In this document: piece by piece, positions 1 to 7,207 of the stretch
Position numbering within the stretch: the stretch's first letter is position 1
Layout: every line of letters begins with the position of its first letter
Source: Paraburkholderia phenoliruptrix
Lineage (GTDB): Bacteria; Pseudomonadota; Gammaproteobacteria; Burkholderiales; Burkholderiaceae
Direction of reading: 5' to 3'
NCBI RefSeq assembly: GCF_902859825.1
Contig: NZ_CADIKB010000028.1
Location: 1 to 64,000 of the forward strand
DNA: 64,000 nt
Translations under genes and position numbers: made by a program
The notes under the pieces: model-generated
Database searches by the model: none
What the model was told of the DNA's origin: nothing
The model's input: the letters and a program-made list of their open reading frames with translations, nothing else

Positions 1-2
1 AG

Positions 3-77
3 CAGGCCGTAGTGGCCGAACCCGTCACGTATCGCCAGATCGCGCAACGTCCGCCAAAGGTCAAAGCTTCACCATAA
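3..77 (+). CDS. C-terminal fragment of a phage protein (partial)
   Basis: An open frame enters from the left edge and stops at TAA 75-77. It gives 24 residues ending in RPPKVKASP, with basic and proline-rich composition like a protein tail. The start lies outside the window, so no function can be assigned. The stop is followed closely by a good ribosome-binding site for the next frame, which suits a compact phage operon. It could also be a chance open frame. Confidence 0.4.
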   Translation, partial: QAVVAEPVTYRQIAQRPPKVKASP

Positions 78-96
78 TGTGAAATTGTGGAGCTAA

Positions 97-309
97 ATGG
101 ATAGCCCTTATGAATGTACAGTATATAGCGCTTGCGAGGACTACATCGGTATCGATCCGTATCCCGCTCGCAACGCGTATACTGCGGACATTCCCGCAGT
201 TATGGAGCAGGATTCCATCGATGAACCAGACCAAGGTCATTCACGGCATCACCCTGAAGCCTCGTGTAGAGGTTGCGCCGCGAAATGCGATCGATCCGAC
301 GACTCCTGA
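97..309 (+). CDS. possible small phage protein overlapping the next gene
   Basis: The ATG follows a strong GGAG at 91-94 and encodes 70 residues. The first 45 residues are acidic and aromatic (MDSPYECTVYSACEDY at the start). The last 30 codons overlap, in another frame, a second gene starting at 221. The C-terminal half is His/Cys/Arg-rich and looks less like natural protein. Either this is the real gene or the SD serves a short leader; I cannot decide. No family was recognised. Confidence 0.35.
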   Translation: MDSPYECTVYSACEDYIGIDPYPARNAYTADIPAVMEQDSIDEPDQGHSRHHPEASCRGCAAKCDRSDDS

Positions 310-391
310 AGGTCGTGATCGACTGATGGAAGCAATGCGCGTGATTTTCGAAGAACATCGCGAAGTCTTCGAAAAATTGGCTAAGCGATGA
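221..391 (+). CDS. small phage protein, unknown function
   Basis: It encodes 56 residues. I chose ATG 221 over an in-frame ATG at 110 because the sequence from 221 has protein-like composition and a GGAGCAGG upstream. The middle is polar (PTTPEGRDRLMEAM) and the C-terminus is probably an amphipathic helix (VIFEEHREVFEKLAKR). Its stop overlaps the ATG of the next gene in ATGATGA, so the two are translationally coupled. The family is not recognised. Confidence 0.55.
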   Translation: MNQTKVIHGITLKPRVEVAPRNAIDPTTPEGRDRLMEAMRVIFEEHREVFEKLAKR

Positions 392-597
392 TGAACTTCT
401 TGCGTGGATTCCTCAGCGGTTTGGCGGGCCCGGTAAGTCTCTTTTCCGAGCCGCGCCGTGTGCAGCCGGTGAAGATCGAAATTAAGAAACTGCACCGGTC
501 GATCGCTGATCCCGTCGAGGCTATGCGCGCTGATTGGCAGCAGGTGGGAGACGACCTGCGCGCTGTGATGGGGTCCAAGATCGGAGAGAATGAATGA
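388..597 (+). CDS. small phage protein, unknown function
   Basis: It encodes 69 residues and overlaps both neighbours by 4 bases. The N-terminus is hydrophobic and Gly-rich (MNFLRGFLSGLAGPVSLF), possibly a membrane-contacting segment. The rest is charged, with a helix around AMRADWQQVGDDLRAVM. The start may be ATG 388 or ATG 391. It belongs to the same short rightward operon as its neighbours. No domain was recognised. Confidence 0.6.
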   Translation: MMNFLRGFLSGLAGPVSLFSEPRRVQPVKIEIKKLHRSIADPVEAMRADWQQVGDDLRAVMGSKIGENE

Positions 598-914
598 CGA
601 AACGAAACCTGTTCGCCGAGGTCAGGGACGGCATGGATGCGCTCGCTGCAGGGCGGGGCGGGAAGTCCGTAATCGAGAAAATCCCATACAAGGACTATCT
701 GATAATCGTCCGCCTCGAATTGATGGAAGGCGGGGGCGCGAAGATTCACAGTCAAACAATCCAGAAAGGCGAGTCCGGTACGCCATACGAGGTGGCGGTA
801 GATACCAACGTCACTGGCATGTACCGGAACGAAAGCGAGGCTATCTCTGCCGCAGTACGCACCGCTCGACCCATGATTGATGAATTCGCGAGCGGTAGGT
901 CGTCGCTTCCTTGA
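594..914 (+). CDS. small phage protein, unknown function
   Basis: It encodes 106 residues and starts in the ATGA overlap with the preceding stop. The N-terminus (LFAEVRDGMDALAAGRGGK) resembles the first helices of short XRE/HigA-type antitoxin-like proteins. The remainder, with strands around DYLIIVRLELMEGG and a C-terminal helix, does not show the expected HTH, so I do not call it a regulator. It converges on the leftward PrtN-like gene only 9 bases downstream. Confidence 0.65.
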   Translation: MTKRNLFAEVRDGMDALAAGRGGKSVIEKIPYKDYLIIVRLELMEGGGAKIHSQTIQKGESGTPYEVAVDTNVTGMYRNESEAISAAVRTARPMIDEFASGRSSLP

Positions 915-923
915 GCATAACCA

Positions 924-1199
924 TTAACGCGCGGGGTTGGCGCCGGTCAACTGCTCACATTCCTTCCTTGCAGCCTCCCGGCGCTGACCGATGTATAGCG
1001 CCAGATCTGCAATGTGAACGCCCTTGGCGGTCTTCTGTGACTTCTCCATCCGCACGAGCGGGAGGACAATATCGCCGGTCGAGATTTTCCGGAGCAACTT
1101 GTCGGCCTCGAGGTGCGGAAAGTAGTCGCGGCACACGACGTCGATGGGGATGATCGCTCGAGCTCCGTACTGGGCCATGAGGACGAAGGCGGTGTTCAT
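924..1199 (-). CDS. PrtN-like pyocin activator family protein
   Basis: It encodes 91 residues. The sequence matches the small PrtN (pyocin activator) family: MNTAFVLMAQYG at the start, then DVVCRDYF, EADKLLRKISTGDIVLPLVR, and SQKTAKGVHIADLALYI followed by an RREAARKECEQL tail. In Pseudomonas, PrtN binds DNA and activates pyocin genes. In prophages, family members sit beside excisionase and integrase genes. The start at 1199 is the conserved family start; longer upstream codons lie inside the neighbouring gene. The ATG overlaps the stop of the Xis-like gene, so they are coupled. It could act in induction or excision, which is inference from position. Confidence 0.82.
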   Translation of the reverse strand: MNTAFVLMAQYGARAIIPIDVVCRDYFPHLEADKLLRKISTGDIVLPLVRMEKSQKTAKGVHIADLALYIGQRREAARKECEQLTGANPAR

Positions 1200-1414
1200 T
1201 GGCCCTGACCTAATCTGCGAGACATCTCGCCGTACTCGTCGGCATAGACGGCAGTGGGCTCGACAAAATATCGGCTGCCGATTTTGATCGGTGCCGGCAC
1301 GATCCAACCGCCTCGGCGCCAGTTGTACAGGGTGTTTCTGTGCGGGGCATGTTCACCGAAGACTAGCTTTGCCCATGCGTCGAGAGGAATCAGTTTCGGT
1401 TGATCAGTTGTCAT
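1196..1414 (-). CDS. excisionase-like DNA-binding protein
   Basis: It encodes 72 residues. The pattern fits the phage Exc/Xis winged-helix fold: PLDAWAKLVFGEHAPHRNTLYNWRRGG is the HTH part (residues about 9-35) and PAPIKIGSRYFVEPTAVYA is the wing. Xis proteins bind near attachment sites and bias the integrase toward excision. It overlaps genes on both sides: the upstream HTH gene by 11 bases and the PrtN-like gene by 4. I chose the internal ATG at 1414 because the 13-residue extension lies in the upstream gene. Confidence 0.75.
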   Translation of the reverse strand: MTTDQPKLIPLDAWAKLVFGEHAPHRNTLYNWRRGGWIVPAPIKIGSRYFVEPTAVYADEYGEMSRRLGQGQ

Positions 1415-1604
1415 CTCTCGTCTGTCCGGTATGAGGAGCCAGTAACGCGTCAACGCTTTCCGCGGTGATCCTGCTAGTGCGGTGTCCGAGACTCATCTTC
1501 GTCAGCCTACCGGCGTCTACCAGCCTGTACACCGTAGCCCGTGAGATGTTCAGCATGGTCATAACGTCGCTGATTCGGTACAGCCGAGGTTTGAGAATAC
1601 TCAT
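1404..1604 (-). CDS. AlpA/excisionase-family helix-turn-helix protein
   Basis: It encodes 66 residues with a MerR-like HTH_17 domain: YRISDVMTMLNISRATVYRLV (about residues 9-29), then GRLTKMSLGHRTSRITAESVDALL. Such proteins are AlpA-type activators or excisionases that bind near att sites or phage promoters. It is the first gene of the three-gene leftward operon. It is divergent from the C4-like RNA promoter at 1738, so it may control the early region, but this is inference. ATG at 1602-1604. Confidence 0.75.
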   Translation of the reverse strand: MSILKPRLYRISDVMTMLNISRATVYRLVDAGRLTKMSLGHRTSRITAESVDALLAPHTGQTRDDN

Positions 1605-1737
1605 TGAACAGGTCTCCTTGCGCAGAGGGCTAATCCTACAACGGACCGAGTGAACGGCAAACGATCACATGGCAAGTCCATATCAGCTAGACCACTCGGC
1701 AATTTCTAGTGCGCTTTTCGCGTATCGGTAAATTCTC

Positions 1738-1766
1738 TTGCATTCTCCCAGGCGGTTGTCTATCCT
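1738..1766 (+). promoter_or_regulatory. sigma-70-like promoter for the C4-like RNA / early operon
   Basis: A -35 box TTGCAT (1738-1743) is separated by exactly 17 bases from a -10 box TATCCT (1761-1766). The predicted start, near 1773, coincides with the first base of the first hairpin of the structured RNA. It would drive the small RNA and, on readthrough of the terminator, the early operon. Confidence 0.55.
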
Positions 1767-1772
1767 TTGGGT

Positions 1773-1850
1773 GTCGCTGATACAACAGCGACCGGGCCTG
1801 GAAACCCGGAATAGCGTAGGCGGACGACCGCCAAATGGCGGTATTTTTTC
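1773..1850 (+). ncRNA. C4 / P4-CI-like antisense RNA
   Basis: The segment folds as GTCGCTG (1773-1779) with CAGCGAC (1786-1792), then CGGG (1793-1796) with CCCG (1805-1808) presenting loop CCTGGAAA, then a terminator. Its 1794-1820 segment is largely complementary to 1921-1943 downstream: CTGGAAA with TTTCCAG, CCGGAA with TTCCGG, and CGTAGG with CCTACG. This matches the logic of phage P1/P7 C4 RNA and satellite P4 CI RNA, where an RNA from the operon leader pairs with the downstream leader and blocks expression of the operon. Here the operon encodes helicase and primase. The assignment rests on architecture and complementarity, not on a database match. Confidence 0.68.
1827..1849 (+). terminator. 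Rho-independent terminator of the C4-like RNA
   Basis: The stem ACCGCC (1827-1832) pairs with GGCGGT (1837-1842) around loop AAAT, followed by A and six T. A competing stem, GGCGG (1819-1823) with CCGCC (1828-1832), uses the same 3' arm and overlaps the target-binding CGTAGG. Pairing of that segment could therefore favour or disfavour termination. Confidence 0.8.
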
Positions 1851-1859
1851 GTCCGTAGT

Positions 1860-2012
1860 ATCATCGCTCGCGCCCTTTTCTGGGCGGGCCATGGTGGGGA
1901 GGCGCTCGCGCCTGCCGGTTCCTACGTTCCGGTTTTCCAGCCCTGCCATGTGCCTGCCCACCCCGTCTGGAAACGTGGTGGCAGGCTCTTACCAAACGTA
2001 GGAGTTCGTACC
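1860..2012 (+). promoter_or_regulatory. target leader of the antisense RNA with sequestered ribosome-binding site
   Basis: CCTACGT (1921-1927) can pair either with CGTAGG of the small RNA or with ACGTAGG (1996-2002), which overlaps the SD of the 24-codon gene at 2013. TTTTCCAG (1933-1940) can pair with the small RNA or with the downstream CTGGAAA near 1968-1974. CCTGCC (1953-1958) with GGCAGG (1979-1984) forms a further hairpin. An open frame of 87 codons (1738-2001) spans the region. Its C-terminal part resembles the Ash/Icd-type frames found at C4 loci, but I do not call it a gene. Confidence 0.55.
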
Positions 2013-2087
2013 ATGACCGCACCCATCAGTTCACATCCTCCCCCTTTTGTCCAAGCTTCCAGATCGTCAGATAAACCGGCGTTCTGA
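2013..2087 (+). CDS. 24-residue leader peptide of the early operon
   Basis: ATG 2013 follows GTAGGAG with 8 bases of spacing and encodes 24 residues starting MTAPISSHPPPFVQ and ending SDKPAF. It is the first translatable frame after the antisense-RNA target, and its SD is the segment that can be sequestered. It may be a regulatory leader or a small effector like Icd. No homology can be claimed. An untranslated stretch of about 120 bases follows. Confidence 0.5.
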   Translation: MTAPISSHPPPFVQASRSSDKPAF

Positions 2088-2207
2088 GGGCATCTTTGGC
2101 TGCTGATCGGGCAATTGACCATCGCTCGCAAGCGGAAAAATAAGTTGAATCACACTACGTCGCCAAACTGGGCCGACGTGTGCATTGACAACTAGAGGGG
2201 CATCACC

Positions 2208-2564
2208 ATGGACCGTGTATCTATTTCACAAAATCAGGAATCCGAAAGAGATAAAAAGCTCGCGCGATATAGCGACGCAATCAATGGCATCGATTGTATG
2301 TGCCAGACTCAGCTTGGCCAGATCGATGCGATCATCATGTCGACGCTTCGTGCTATGGAAACGCCGGATTTCTGGCGACATCCGCTCGCCATGAGGGAAT
2401 CACTTGGTCTGATCCAATATCTCGCCGGGGACTTGATGAACTTTGTGAACGCGACGGCAGAAATCGAGGGTTGCAACTTTGTGGACGAGGTCGGGCGCGC
2501 GCGTGAAATGCGTATCCTTCAGGCCGCCCGTGCGATCCAGGAAACGGGAGCCAATCATGTCTGA
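2208..2564 (+). CDS. early phage protein, unknown function
   Basis: It encodes 118 residues from an ATG preceded by AGAGGGG. It is predicted to be mostly helical and soluble, with two Cys near CMCQTQLGQIDAII and a helix SLGLIQYLAGDLMNFV. It overlaps the next ATG by 8 bases, so translation is coupled. It is the first full gene of the rightward early operon. No family was recognised. Confidence 0.7.
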   Translation: MDRVSISQNQESERDKKLARYSDAINGIDCMCQTQLGQIDAIIMSTLRAMETPDFWRHPLAMRESLGLIQYLAGDLMNFVNATAEIEGCNFVDEVGRAREMRILQAARAIQETGANHV

Positions 2565-2925
2565 ATCGACAATCGATAAGGGCCCGATTCCTCTCACGGC
2601 CGACCGTTGGAGGTCGGATGAGGAGCCCGAATTCAGCCGCATCCGCAGCGCCGCGCTGGCCGACATCAACAGGGCTTCCCGCGGCATCGCATCGATCGCG
2701 CGGATCTTGCACAACTCGATTGGTGACGACATCGACGGTGTAACCCGCAGCAGCATCGACAACTTCACAAAGCAGAACCTGGCCGGCGCCGTCGAGTGCA
2801 TAAGCGATTTCATATATTCACTCCTCGAGGAGGAGGCCGCCACGCAGTCGATGATCGACGGATTGCATAAGGCCACGTCCGCAACTGACGGTGTGAAAGC
2901 CGAATCTGAGCGTCATGGTTCGTGA
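2557..2925 (+). CDS. early phage protein, unknown function
   Basis: It encodes 122 residues from ATG 2557, chosen because ACGGGAG lies just upstream; an in-frame earlier start lies inside the preceding gene. It is helical and acidic, with EEEAATQSMIDGLHKA near the C-terminus. Size and helical content resemble the preceding protein, so they may act together. It overlaps the next gene by 11 bases. The function is unknown. Confidence 0.7.
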   Translation: MSESTIDKGPIPLTADRWRSDEEPEFSRIRSAALADINRASRGIASIARILHNSIGDDIDGVTRSSIDNFTKQNLAGAVECISDFIYSLLEEEAATQSMIDGLHKATSATDGVKAESERHGS

Positions 2926-3406
2926 GCAGGTAGCATATCTTGGCAGTCAATGGGCAACATTCTCGACAGAGCCACTTGAATTGGCTCTGTCGAATCTTCA
3001 TCGGGGCATGAAGGTGGACTATATTCATCGAGCATTCGTGGTCCGACGGGGATCATCAAATTCGGTCGACCGCGACGCCGAGTTTAAGGCGGCGGTGTTC
3101 GAACGACGACTGGTGATTTACATCGACGAATGGGACAACAAGCGAACCATGGAGGCTCGCGTGTACGGAGCCACGCCAGGCGGGCATGTCCTCATCGGGT
3201 TTCAGATCGATGCTGACCGCGGCATAGTCCCGGCGCAACTGTGGAAAGTCGTCGACGACCTCGACCGAGTCGTGATCACGAAGGATGTGTACGAAACGAT
3301 CGAGCGCACGGTACCGTCGCAGTACGCAGGACATCTCGTTCGTTTCGATGCGGTGTCGTCGGATACCGCGCTGGATCTGACGAAGCACGCTGCGGACGGA
3401 TATTAA
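2915..3406 (+). CDS. early phage protein, unknown function
   Basis: It encodes 163 residues. A DUF1488-like pattern of alternating strands is visible: FKAAVFERRLVIYIDEW followed by RVYGATPGGHVLIGFQID. The C-terminal half is rich in V, D and T. No catalytic motif can be seen. It lies between two unknown early genes and overlaps the upstream one. A beta-rich binding or adaptor protein is the most that can be inferred. Confidence 0.65.
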   Translation: MVREQVAYLGSQWATFSTEPLELALSNLHRGMKVDYIHRAFVVRRGSSNSVDRDAEFKAAVFERRLVIYIDEWDNKRTMEARVYGATPGGHVLIGFQIDADRGIVPAQLWKVVDDLDRVVITKDVYETIERTVPSQYAGHLVRFDAVSSDTALDLTKHAADGY

Positions 3407-3420
3407 GAGTTGGAGAAAAA

Positions 3421-4386
3421 ATGACCGTTCCAAGTGAAGACGCGTTCAAGTTGGCGATGGAGAGAATCGAAACATCGGGGGCCAACTATCTGCGGCCGGC
3501 TTTCAACCGCGAGATGTTTCTCCACGAGAACCCGAAGACGGCTAAACAGCTAATCGAGCTTGCTCTTCACGCTCGAAGGAAATCGTTCGCCTTGTTCAAT
3601 GACGATGAAGTTCTGTCATGGCTGATCGAACAAGAGCCGTTCCGACGCGTAGAGCAGAAATTCTGGGGAACAACTGACGCAGGCGATCCTGACGAACGGT
3701 CTGACGAGCGACGGGTAGAAAGGCACTATGAAAACTTTCATAATGCCGCGCAACTAGATACCGCCAGAGGAAGAAGACGCTTTGACGACCGTCTCGATAT
3801 GCTCTTAGGGGGACACGTGCGGTCGTACTCTGGGTGGCTGCTGAGGCTAGTGTCGGCTATCAGAGAATACCATTACGGCAATTCAGCGACGAGAATGATC
3901 GCCAACAGGCGACAGTATTTGTCAAAAATCAGGTCAGCAATTGTCGGCATGAAAGCGGTTCTTGATCTTACTAGCGACCCTTCGATCACCAACCGATTCT
4001 CCACCCTGACGGCGTATGCAGACGAGGGACTTCAGCTAATTGACGCGGACTTTTACAAAAGGCTTCAAGTCTTGCAAGCGATGGAGTCGACCGATATTGA
4101 AACCATGTATCCCCTTGAGCGGCTTGATAAGACAGCCAAGGAGAGACTGTTTGTCTTCCGCATGATGCGTGCGAACCATTTGGTCTGGCATAAGTATCGT
4201 CCTTCGGACATCTACGTCTTGATGGAGCTGGAAGGATTCGAATATCCCCAAAGCGAAAGAAATATACAACGTCTGTGCGCTGAATTCGACGTTCATTGGC
4301 GACGCTTAAACGAAGAAATTACGGCGGTTAGTGTCGCGACATTTAATTCGGTAAACGACAAAACTACCACCGTTACAACCGAATAG
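3421..4386 (+). CDS. early phage protein, 321 residues, unknown function
   Basis: ATG 3421 follows GGAG at 3411-3414 (TTGGAGAAAAA), which decides the start over an upstream in-frame codon. The protein is strongly helical and charged: HARRKSFALFNDDEVLSWL near residue 50, YENFHNAAQL near 105, and paired helices around RQYLSKIRSAIVGMKAVLDL. The tail is Thr-rich (KTTTVTTE). Base composition is noticeably less GC-rich than flanking genes, suggesting a recently acquired cargo gene. No catalytic motif or membrane segment was recognised; an anti-host or exclusion role is possible but unsupported. Confidence 0.7.
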   Translation: MTVPSEDAFKLAMERIETSGANYLRPAFNREMFLHENPKTAKQLIELALHARRKSFALFNDDEVLSWLIEQEPFRRVEQKFWGTTDAGDPDERSDERRVERHYENFHNAAQLDTARGRRRFDDRLDMLLGGHVRSYSGWLLRLVSAIREYHYGNSATRMIANRRQYLSKIRSAIVGMKAVLDLTSDPSITNRFSTLTAYADEGLQLIDADFYKRLQVLQAMESTDIETMYPLERLDKTAKERLFVFRMMRANHLVWHKYRPSDIYVLMELEGFEYPQSERNIQRLCAEFDVHWRRLNEEITAVSVATFNSVNDKTTTVTTE

Positions 4387-4437
4387 CTCTTTCTGTACCT
4401 TCTAGCCATACACAACGTTTCCCAAGAGGGGACCAGT

Positions 4438-4668
4438 ATGGCTACCAAACAAACCGATGACAACCGTCCCGCCACCCTGCCTTTGGTGGGCCGGTCCCGC
4501 TGGACGCAAATCCAGCCCTTCCTACCTGTCTGTCGCGAGACGTGGCGCACCATGTGCCGAGAAGGCCGCGCACCTAAGCCCGTTCGCCTGAGCCCGCGTT
4601 GCACGGTCTGGGATAACGCGCAGGTTCACGCCTGGCTAGCTGACCCGCTTGGCTACCGCGCGGAGTAA
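4438..4668 (+). CDS. AlpA-like transcriptional activator
   Basis: It encodes 76 residues with RBS AGAGGGG. The AlpA-family HTH is clear: PLVGRSRWTQIQPFLPVCRETWRTMCREGRAPKPVRL in pattern, then SPRCTVWDNAQVHAWLADP. AlpA of cryptic prophage CP4-57 activates the excision integrase; related proteins regulate phage early genes. It is placed directly before the replication genes, so control of replication or excision is likely by inference. Confidence 0.8.
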   Translation: MATKQTDDNRPATLPLVGRSRWTQIQPFLPVCRETWRTMCREGRAPKPVRLSPRCTVWDNAQVHAWLADPLGYRAE

Positions 4669-4671
4669 CGC

Positions 4672-4779
4672 ATGCGTACTCTGCTCAAGCAAGCCATCAT
4701 GGCTGCCTATAACCACGGGTTCTTGCCGTTCGCGGCCGTGTCGCCGTTGATCCATTTTCTGGGTCTGGAGGCTTCCTGA
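4672..4779 (+). CDS. 35-residue phage peptide
   Basis: It starts 3 bases after the AlpA-like stop and ends in TGATG, sharing a base with the next start, so translational coupling is likely. The sequence runs MRTLLKQAIMAAYNHGF and then a hydrophobic stretch LPFAAVSPLIHFLGLEAS. Short hydrophobic proteins in this position occur in other beta-proteobacterial prophages, as I recall. It could be a membrane-associated micropeptide. No function is assigned. Confidence 0.55.
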   Translation: MRTLLKQAIMAAYNHGFLPFAAVSPLIHFLGLEAS

Positions 4780-5669
4780 TGAGCCTCGAACTGCATCCGC
4801 TTTGCACGCTGTTTCCTCGCCTCGAAGGCGTCGAGTTCGAGTCGCTGAAGGCTGACATTCAAGCAAATGGCCAAATGCAGCCAATCGTCCTGCACGACGG
4901 GATGATCCTCGACGGCGGCAATCGCTATCGTGCCTGCGTCGAGCTCGGCATTGAGCCGTTGATCGCCGAGATGGATCTCGGAGACTACGATCTCCTGTCC
5001 TACGTGCTTTCGGTGAACCTTCACCGCCGGCACCTTACGCCAGGTCAGCACGCAGCAATCGTAGCTGCAGCGACGAACTGGCTTGAGGCTCAAACGCACG
5101 GCGGGGACCGGAAGTCGGACCAAAGTGCAACGTTGCACTTTGAAACGACCGCTGATCGGGCAGCCCAATCCGGCGCCAGTATCCGCACGCAAAAGATGGC
5201 CGATAAGGTCGCTAAGGCGGACCCCGAACTGATAAAGGATGTCGGGCACGGGAAGATCAGCCTTCCCAAGGCGCTGAAACAGGTAGAAGGTAAGGATCAA
5301 CCTGAGGCAGGCACGAGCATCGATTCTTCGCGTGTCGATGTCGCTGAGGAGTCCCTATCGAACCCGTGTGGTATGGACGATGCCGAATTCGAAAATTATC
5401 TCAACGGCCTGCTTGCGCAGATCGAGAGCCTGCAACGTGCCAACGACGCGATGTCAGCGACCGACCAGGGGGCAGAGATGATGAAGCACGTTCAACTGCT
5501 TCTGAATGCCGAGAACGCTCTGGCCGCTGAACGTGAGCGCGGTGTCGTCCGCGAGAAGGCGTTGCGGTGGTTCGGCAACCAGTATGCAGAGCTTCGCAAG
5601 GTTCTGAACGTCAAGAATGATCGTGACGTGCTGCCGGCGGTGAGGCAACTGTTGGAGGAGGCAAAGTGA
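4779..5669 (+). CDS. ParB/Sulfiredoxin-fold nuclease-like protein
   Basis: It encodes 296 residues. The N-terminal ParB domain (about residues 1-90) has PLCTLFPRLEGVEFESLKADI, the QPIVLHDGMILDGGNRYRAC motif and LSVNLHRRHLTPGQHAAI. A HTH-like middle follows (IRTQKMADKVAKADPELIKD, HGKISLPKAL). The C-terminal third is acidic and coiled-coil-like. Phage ParB-like proteins are CTP-binding DNA clamps or nucleases acting in replication or partition. It is coupled to the upstream peptide and overlaps the helicase start, so it belongs to the replication module. There is no ParA partner in the window, which argues against plasmid-type partition. Confidence 0.8.
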   Translation: MSLELHPLCTLFPRLEGVEFESLKADIQANGQMQPIVLHDGMILDGGNRYRACVELGIEPLIAEMDLGDYDLLSYVLSVNLHRRHLTPGQHAAIVAAATNWLEAQTHGGDRKSDQSATLHFETTADRAAQSGASIRTQKMADKVAKADPELIKDVGHGKISLPKALKQVEGKDQPEAGTSIDSSRVDVAEESLSNPCGMDDAEFENYLNGLLAQIESLQRANDAMSATDQGAEMMKHVQLLLNAENALAAERERGVVREKALRWFGNQYAELRKVLNVKNDRDVLPAVRQLLEEAK

Positions 5670-7207
5670 GGGCGCCGACTCCTGAAGAAGTGGCAGCTTT
5701 CGAGCACTTCGGTCTTCGTCAGTATCAGATCGACGCGGTGCTGCGAGTGAGTGATGCCTATCGCAATGGCGCGAGGAACGTGCTTTTGTGCGCTCCCACT
5801 GGCGCCGGGAAGACCCGCATTTCCGCATGCGTTGCCTATCTCGCGTCGAACAACGGTAAGTACTCCCATTTCGTTGTCGACCGTGAGAACCTGGTTGATC
5901 AGACGTCGCGGACGTTCGATCAGTTTGGTGTCTCACACGGAGTCGTCCAGCAGAAACACTGGCGGTACCGTCCCTATGAGCGCGCACAAATCCTGTCGAT
6001 ACAGACCGTGATGCGTCGCGGCTGGCCAGACGATCCACAGCCAAAACTGGTGATTGTCGACGAATGCCATACCGTGCACGCTCCGACCAAGAAGCGGCTT
6101 GCCGCAGGCGATGCTCGCGGCCTCGGTCTCACGGCGACTCCGTTCACCAAAGGCTTGGGTGAGATCTACGACGCGCTGATCAACGTCGAGACGACGAATC
6201 GCCTGATCGAGCAGGGCGCCCTGGTGTCGTACCGGATCTACTCGCCGTCCCAGCCGGACATGACGGGCGTGAAGATCAATGCTGGCGAATGGGAGCAGAA
6301 GGAGGCGACTAAGCGCGCCCTTAAGGTGGTGGGCGATTGCGTCTCGGAGTACATCAAGCACGGTAACTCGCAGAAGTTCATCTGCAGCGCTATCACGGTC
6401 GACCATGCGCGCGAACTCCATCGCCAGTTCACCGCCGCCGGTATCCAGTGCGTAGTTTACACGAGCCGGGAGACGAAAGAAGAGTGCGACGAGATCGTCG
6501 GTGAATTCAGCAAACCCGATTCCTACATTCGAGGATTGATCACGGTTTCCAAAGCAACGAAGGGCTTTGACGTTCCCGATGTCGGCTGCGTGATCATGTG
6601 CCGGCCGCTTCGTAAGTCCCTCGCTGATGTTATCCAACTGATGGGCCGCGGGCTCCGTACAAGTCCCGAGACCGGCAAAACAGAACTCATCGTCCTCGAT
6701 CATAGCGGCAACATCGAGCGCTTCTGGGACGAGATCAACGAGTTCTTTGAAACCGGCGCGGTAGAGCTCGACGACGGTAAGAAGAAGCCCAAGTCCGAGA
6801 AGAAAAAGCCGAAGGCTGAAGACGTGATGGTGAAGTGCCCGCACTGCTCGCACCTTCATAAAGCACGCCCTGCCTGTCCGAGTTGCGGTCACGAGTACCC
6901 GAAGCGCGCAACTGTGGAGCATGTTGCTGGCACGCTCGAGGAAATGCTGGCCAGCGGTAACCAGCGGAAGCTCACGACGGAGCTATGGCCCATGGTGTGC
7001 CATTACGCTCGTCTGAAAGCCACAGACATGCAACTCGCGAACAAGAAAGCGTACGCCATGTACAAGGAACTCACTGGCGCATGGCCGAAGGCTGATTTCT
7101 TCCAGACCATCCCAGTCCTGCCGACTCCAGAGGCCGCCAAAAGGTTCGTCAACATGGACAAGCGGTATTGGATCCGGCAACGCGCCATGTCGAGGAAAGC
7201 GGCATGA
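5666..7207 (+). CDS. superfamily 2 DEAD/DEAH-type helicase with C-terminal zinc ribbon
   Basis: It encodes 513 residues from a GTG start (GTGA overlap) with RBS GGAGGAG. Walker A is APTGAGKT (43-50), motif II DECH (132-135), motif III LTATP (about 155-159), and motif VI QLMGRGLR. After the helicase core comes a Lys-rich linker (DDGKKKPKSEKKKPK) and a zinc ribbon CPHC..CPSC (about 390-412). It is an ATP-dependent DNA translocase of the RecG/UvsW/RadD-like type often used by phages for origin unwinding. It lies between the ParB-like protein and the primase, so it is the likely replicative or loader helicase; no DnaB/D5 type is present. Confidence 0.9.
   Translation: MRAPTPEEVAAFEHFGLRQYQIDAVLRVSDAYRNGARNVLLCAPTGAGKTRISACVAYLASNNGKYSHFVVDRENLVDQTSRTFDQFGVSHGVVQQKHWRYRPYERAQILSIQTVMRRGWPDDPQPKLVIVDECHTVHAPTKKRLAAGDARGLGLTATPFTKGLGEIYDALINVETTNRLIEQGALVSYRIYSPSQPDMTGVKINAGEWEQKEATKRALKVVGDCVSEYIKHGNSQKFICSAITVDHARELHRQFTAAGIQCVVYTSRETKEECDEIVGEFSKPDSYIRGLITVSKATKGFDVPDVGCVIMCRPLRKSLADVIQLMGRGLRTSPETGKTELIVLDHSGNIERFWDEINEFFETGAVELDDGKKKPKSEKKKPKAEDVMVKCPHCSHLHKARPACPSCGHEYPKRATVEHVAGTLEEMLASGNQRKLTTELWPMVCHYARLKATDMQLANKKAYAMYKELTGAWPKADFFQTIPVLPTPEAAKRFVNMDKRYWIRQRAMSRKAA

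Noticed and set aside
4779..5669. Plasmid-type ParAB partition system
   Set aside because: No ParA ATPase or parS-like array nearby; context is phage replication.
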